The translations under genes and the position numbers were made by a program. The notes beneath the pieces were generated by a model. It was not told the origin of the DNA. It searched no databases and saw nothing but the letters and a program-made list of their open reading frames with translations. Shown here in pieces: positions 5,292 through 7,842 of a DNA stretch of 7,842 nucleotides. Within the stretch, counting starts at the first letter, position 1. Every line of letters starts with the position of its first letter. This DNA comes from JBGPBY01 sp041481485 (GTDB lineage Bacteria; Acidobacteriota; Terriglobia; 20CM-2-55-15): assembly GCA_041481485.1 (NCBI GenBank), contig JBGPBY010000352.1, positions 1-7,842 of the forward strand. The letters run 5' to 3'.

Positions 5292-5675
5292 ATGAACAAG
5301 AAGAGGATGGTGACACATGCTTTGTTGGCCGCCGTGGCGGCTGGCTTTCTAATGGAACTGGTGGTGACTCGTTCCACGGCGCAGGATATGCAGAGCAAAG
5401 AACAGGTCGTTCGAATCTCCGCTTCAACTTTCGAATTCAAACCGAGTGAGATCACCTTGAAAAAAGGCGTGCCTGTGACATTGGAGTTCATCAGCCAGGA
5501 CCATCACCACGGCTTCCGTCTCCCCGAGTTCCATCTCCAAGCCGATATTCCGCCGGGTGTCGTTCAGAAAGTACGATTTGTTCCTGACAAGACCGGCAAG
5601 TTCGCATTCTTTTGCGACGTCTTTTGTGGTGACGGCCACGAGGACATGTCCGGCATCCTGACGGTGATCGAGTGA
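5292..5675 (+). CDS. Exported cupredoxin with CuA-type (cytochrome oxidase subunit II-like) copper site
   Basis: A 127-residue periplasmic cupredoxin. Residues 1-30 are a Sec signal (TRSTA before QD). The rest is a single beta-sandwich domain (VRISASTFEFKPSEITLKKG to the C-terminus). The copper ligands match the binuclear CuA pattern: a histidine in DHHHGFRLPEF (71-73), then C108-x3-C112-G-x2-H116-x2-M119 (CDVFCGDGHEDM). The glutamate usual inside the Cys loop of COX2 is valine here; in CuA that residue contributes through its backbone, so the site may still form. Unlike COX2, there is no transmembrane hairpin before the domain. The ATG at 5292 is preferred, with AGGGAGG (5276-5282) 9 bases upstream. 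An ATG at 5286 would overlap the phosphoesterase stop (ATGA) but with only a 3-base spacer. The likely role is electron transfer with the cytochrome c encoded next. Confidence 0.9.
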   Translation: MNKKRMVTHALLAAVAAGFLMELVVTRSTAQDMQSKEQVVRISASTFEFKPSEITLKKGVPVTLEFISQDHHHGFRLPEFHLQADIPPGVVQKVRFVPDKTGKFAFFCDVFCGDGHEDMSGILTVIE

Positions 5676-6181
5676 TGAAGCAGAAGTTCATGAAACCTTT
5701 TGTGCTCGGAGCAATAGCAGCCTACGGCGTTGCCGTGCTTGCGGCGGTCTCCTCCGCAAGGCTTGGCATACTGCCGGTCCAGGCGGATGTTGCTCCGAGC
5801 CGGCTGGAAACAACTTTGCTCGGTTCGGCGCTCCATGCGGCGGTCGCGCATCACGCACCGGCTGGGGGAAATCCCATACCGGCATCGCCGAAAAACTTGA
5901 TGGTGGGAGCCAGGATCTACCGGCAAATGTGCGCGCGTTGTCACGGCGTATCCGGGGAATCGGACAGCACCTACGGCAAGGCCTTCTATCCGCCGGCGCC
6001 GCGCCTGGCAGTGAGCGGGACAAGCTATACCGAAAGCGAAATGTTCTGGATCGTCAAACACGGAATTCGAAACACGGCTATGCCGGCGTGGGGCAGTCTG
6101 TTATCCGATTCCGAAATATGGCAGACGGTCGCTGCCGTTCGAAGACTGGACTCCCTTCCGGATTTTGCAACGCTGAAGTGA
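5675..6181 (+). CDS. Membrane-anchored monohaem cytochrome c
   Basis: A 168-residue class I-type cytochrome c. A hydrophobic N-terminal segment (about residues 8-27) serves as an uncleaved anchor or a signal peptide. It is followed by a linker of about 50 residues and a haem domain. The haem motif is C86-A-R-C89-H90 and the probable sixth ligand is M136 (NTAMPAWG), in the usual order for small c-type cytochromes. The ATG at 5675 overlaps the cupredoxin TGA by one base (TGATG); a GTG three bases earlier is the alternative. It is the last gene of the operon. A CuA protein and a cytochrome c made together resemble, as separate proteins, the CuA and cytochrome c domains fused in subunit II of caa3-type oxidases. 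No oxidase subunit I is seen here, so the electron donor and acceptor are unknown. Confidence 0.92.
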   Translation: MKQKFMKPFVLGAIAAYGVAVLAAVSSARLGILPVQADVAPSRLETTLLGSALHAAVAHHAPAGGNPIPASPKNLMVGARIYRQMCARCHGVSGESDSTYGKAFYPPAPRLAVSGTSYTESEMFWIVKHGIRNTAMPAWGSLLSDSEIWQTVAAVRRLDSLPDFATLK

Positions 6182-6200
6182 CCAGGGTTGGTGTGTTCAG

Positions 6201-6417
6201 GTAAGCAAAGATGCGGCACGACAACGCATCATGGACTCACTCGTCACCGTTCCGGTTGGTAGACCGAACCGAATTGATGAATTTGCAGAATTTATGGCGT
6301 TCCCGGCGTCAGATCCTTGCTTCATTCATCACCGGAACCAAGAACGGCATGGATGGTGGTGGGAGATCGTCCACAGTATTATTGCTGAAAGCTATTTTTG
6401 AGTCGGCCGAACGCTGA
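6201..6417 (+). pseudogene. SDR oxidoreductase C-terminal remnant with a one-base frameshift
   Basis: The frame through 6231 reads VSKDAARQRIMDSLVTVPVG, then RPNRIDEFAEFMAFPASD. That is the region just before the SDR C-terminus, which often reads PxGRPxxPEEIAEhVAFLASD. The expected continuation, ASFITGTKNGMDGG, appears only in the next frame, starting at 6319. Removing one T at 6317-6318 joins the two perfectly. The open frame then runs to a TGA at 6415-6417, past the point where such proteins end. The cofactor-binding and catalytic parts are absent, so this is a relic and no product is expected. It follows the cytochrome c stop with no intervening terminator. Confidence 0.72.
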
Positions 6418-6425
6418 GTCATAAT
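6398..6425 (+). promoter_or_regulatory. Sigma-70-like promoter of the cNMP/TrxR-like gene, possibly leaderless
   Basis: TTGAGT (6398-6403), 16 bases, then CATAAT (6420-6425). Transcription would begin about seven bases after the -10, at or next to the ATG at 6431. The start codon has no Shine-Dalgarno sequence, which agrees with a leaderless message. It is inferred from motif and spacing only. Confidence 0.4.
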
Positions 6426-6430
6426 CGGAT

Positions 6431-7842
6431 ATGGCCGAGACTATTTCTTTCGAGCGATTATTTCCTACCCTGAGTCCGGATCAAATCGAGCGCGCGTCCG
6501 CACACGGTCATATCCGAAAAGTTGAGCCCGGGGAAGTCCTCGTCGAGGCGGGAACGCCAAACACGCGGTTCTTTATTGTCCGGACAGGTCAATTGGAAGT
6601 CGTCCGGCCGACCGAGAGTGGCGAAACGGTTGTGTTTGCCCTGGGTCCGGGCCAATTCACTGGAGAAACGAGCGTGTTGGAAGGCCGGCGGGCGATGGTG
6701 CACATCCGAGCGATCGCATCTTGCGAATTGTCCGAGCTTGACCGCGAGCACTTACTGTCGCTGATCCAAACCGACTCGGAGCTGAGTGACATCCTCATGC
6801 GGGCGTTCATTCTGCGTCGTGTGGAGCTGATTGCGCGCGGCTACGGAGACGTGGTGCTTCTCGGCTCTTCTCATTCGGCGGATACGCTTCGAATCAAAGA
6901 GTTTCTGACGCGAAACAACCACCCGTACTCCTACATCGATTTGGATACCGACAGTAGCGTTCAAACGATGCTCGACCGTTTTCATGTCTCCGTCGCGGAC
7001 GTTCCTGTTCTCATATGCTGCGGTAACGGTGATGCGGTTCTTCGGAATCCTTCCAACGAACAAATCGCCGACCGGCTCGGCTTCAACGAGGCGATCGACA
7101 GGACCCACCTGCGTGACGTCGTCATCATCGGAGCGGGCCCGGCCGGCCTTGCAGCAGCGGTGTACGGCGCGTCCGAAGGACTCAATGTTTTGGTTGTCGA
7201 GTCGACGGCTCCCGGGGGACAGGCCGGCTCCAGTTCAAAAATTGAAAACTATCTCGGCTTTCCGACTGGTATCTCGGGCCAGGATCTCGCCGGTCGCGCC
7301 TACTCCCAGGCGAACAAGTTCGGCGCGGAAGTCATCGTAGCGAAAACAGCGATAGAACTCTCCTGCAGCCGGAAGCCATACGCTGTTGTGATGAACGATG
7401 GTGTCACCATTCTCACTCGGTCCATCATCGTCGCATCTGGCGCACAATATCGGAAGTTGGCGCTGGAGAACCTACGGCAATTTGAAGGCGATGGAGTGTA
7501 TTACAGCGCGACCTTTATGGAGTCGCAGCTCTGCATCGGCGAAGACGTCATCGTCGTCGGTGGAGGAAATTCGGCCGGCCAGGCGTCCGTGTTTCTCGCA
7601 CAGACCGCCAGGCGCGTATACCTACTGGTTCGTTCGAGCGGTCTTGCGGCCAGTATGTCGCGTTATTTGATTCGGCGCATCGAAGAGAGTCCATCGATTG
7701 TTTTGCTACCGCAAACCGAAATCGCAGCGGTCGAAGGAAAGGACCGCCTGGAGCGTGTTCGCTGGCGGAACACCAGGACGGGAGAGAACGACATCCGCGA
7801 GATCCGGCATGTGTTCGTGATGACCGGCGCCGATCCCAACAC
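6431..7842 (+). CDS. FAD-dependent thioredoxin-reductase-like protein with N-terminal cyclic-nucleotide-binding domain (partial, runs off window)
   Basis: The 470 visible residues form three parts. Residues about 5-130 are a cNMP-binding (CAP-like) domain with the phosphate-binding stretch GQFTGETSVLEGRRAMVHIRA, including the conserved Gly-Glu (78-79) and an Arg-Ala (87-88). Residues about 138-220 resemble a glutaredoxin-like fold (VVLLGSSHSADTLRIKEFLT to ADVPVLI and VLRNPS), but SSHSA stands where CxxC is expected. From residue 228 there is a thioredoxin-reductase-like core: FAD-binding GAGPAG (234-239), PGGQAGSSSKIENYLGFPTG, and NAD(P)-binding GGGNSAGQA (377-385). The usual CATC redox site is replaced by SATF (359-362). 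I recognise the architecture as a known family of cNMP-domain flavoproteins, annotated as thioredoxin reductases although they lack the dithiol. The ATG follows an in-frame TAA by two codons, so no longer start is possible. The C-terminal part of the FAD core is cut by the window end. Confidence 0.93.
   Translation, partial: MAETISFERLFPTLSPDQIERASAHGHIRKVEPGEVLVEAGTPNTRFFIVRTGQLEVVRPTESGETVVFALGPGQFTGETSVLEGRRAMVHIRAIASCELSELDREHLLSLIQTDSELSDILMRAFILRRVELIARGYGDVVLLGSSHSADTLRIKEFLTRNNHPYSYIDLDTDSSVQTMLDRFHVSVADVPVLICCGNGDAVLRNPSNEQIADRLGFNEAIDRTHLRDVVIIGAGPAGLAAAVYGASEGLNVLVVESTAPGGQAGSSSKIENYLGFPTGISGQDLAGRAYSQANKFGAEVIVAKTAIELSCSRKPYAVVMNDGVTILTRSIIVASGAQYRKLALENLRQFEGDGVYYSATFMESQLCIGEDVIVVGGGNSAGQASVFLAQTARRVYLLVRSSGLAASMSRYLIRRIEESPSIVLLPQTEIAAVEGKDRLERVRWRNTRTGENDIREIRHVFVMTGADPN

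Noticed and set aside
5564..6061. 165-codon minus-strand open frame opposite the cytochrome c gene
   Set aside because: It lies opposite CxxCH-containing coding sequence, has no domain and no ribosome binding site; a shadow frame.
1..7842. CRISPR arrays, tRNA/rRNA genes, insertion sequences
   Set aside because: No repeat-spacer pattern, no cloverleaf and no transposase motif was seen on either strand.

Overview
This window reads as chromosomal DNA of a Gram-negative, GC-moderate free-living bacterium. Exported Tat and Sec proteins, a c-type cytochrome, an ECF sigma/anti-sigma pair and a cNMP-domain thioredoxin-reductase-like flavoprotein suggest a soil organism such as an acidobacterium or a proteobacterium. 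The phylum cannot be fixed from the sequence alone.

Left part (1-2582), coding on the minus strand. It holds an exported NTF2/SnoaL-like protein (114-716), a headless and tailless short-chain dehydrogenase (SDR) remnant (1163-1513), and a single-cysteine peroxiredoxin-like protein (1557-2153). The last has a recognisable promoter and an inverted-repeat operator candidate. Two stretches without intact genes (717-1162 and 2231-2582) separate them; the second may contain a decayed glutathione-S-transferase-like fragment.

Centre (2583-6181). This is the most interesting block: a translationally coupled ECF sigma factor and zinc-finger, membrane-anchored anti-sigma factor on the minus strand. They diverge from a plus-strand operon of a small zinc-ribbon protein, a Tat-exported calcineurin-like metallophosphoesterase, an exported CuA-type cupredoxin and a membrane-anchored monohaem cytochrome c. 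The divergent spacer carries two back-to-back ECF-type promoters whose -35 elements form an inverted repeat. The same 19-bp element (17/19 identical) recurs at 4301-4319, and there too it is followed after 16 bp by a GTCT -10 motif, just before the phosphoesterase gene. The simplest reading is a self-regulated sigma factor that switches on an envelope metal/redox module.

Right part (6182-7842). An SDR C-terminal remnant, split by a one-base frameshift, lies between the cytochrome gene and a long flavoprotein gene that runs off the window. That protein joins a cyclic-nucleotide-binding domain, a glutaredoxin-like domain and a thioredoxin-reductase-like FAD/NAD(P) core. The CxxC sites expected in the last two domains are absent. 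Its start codon lacks a Shine-Dalgarno sequence and sits at the predicted transcription start, so it may be leaderless.
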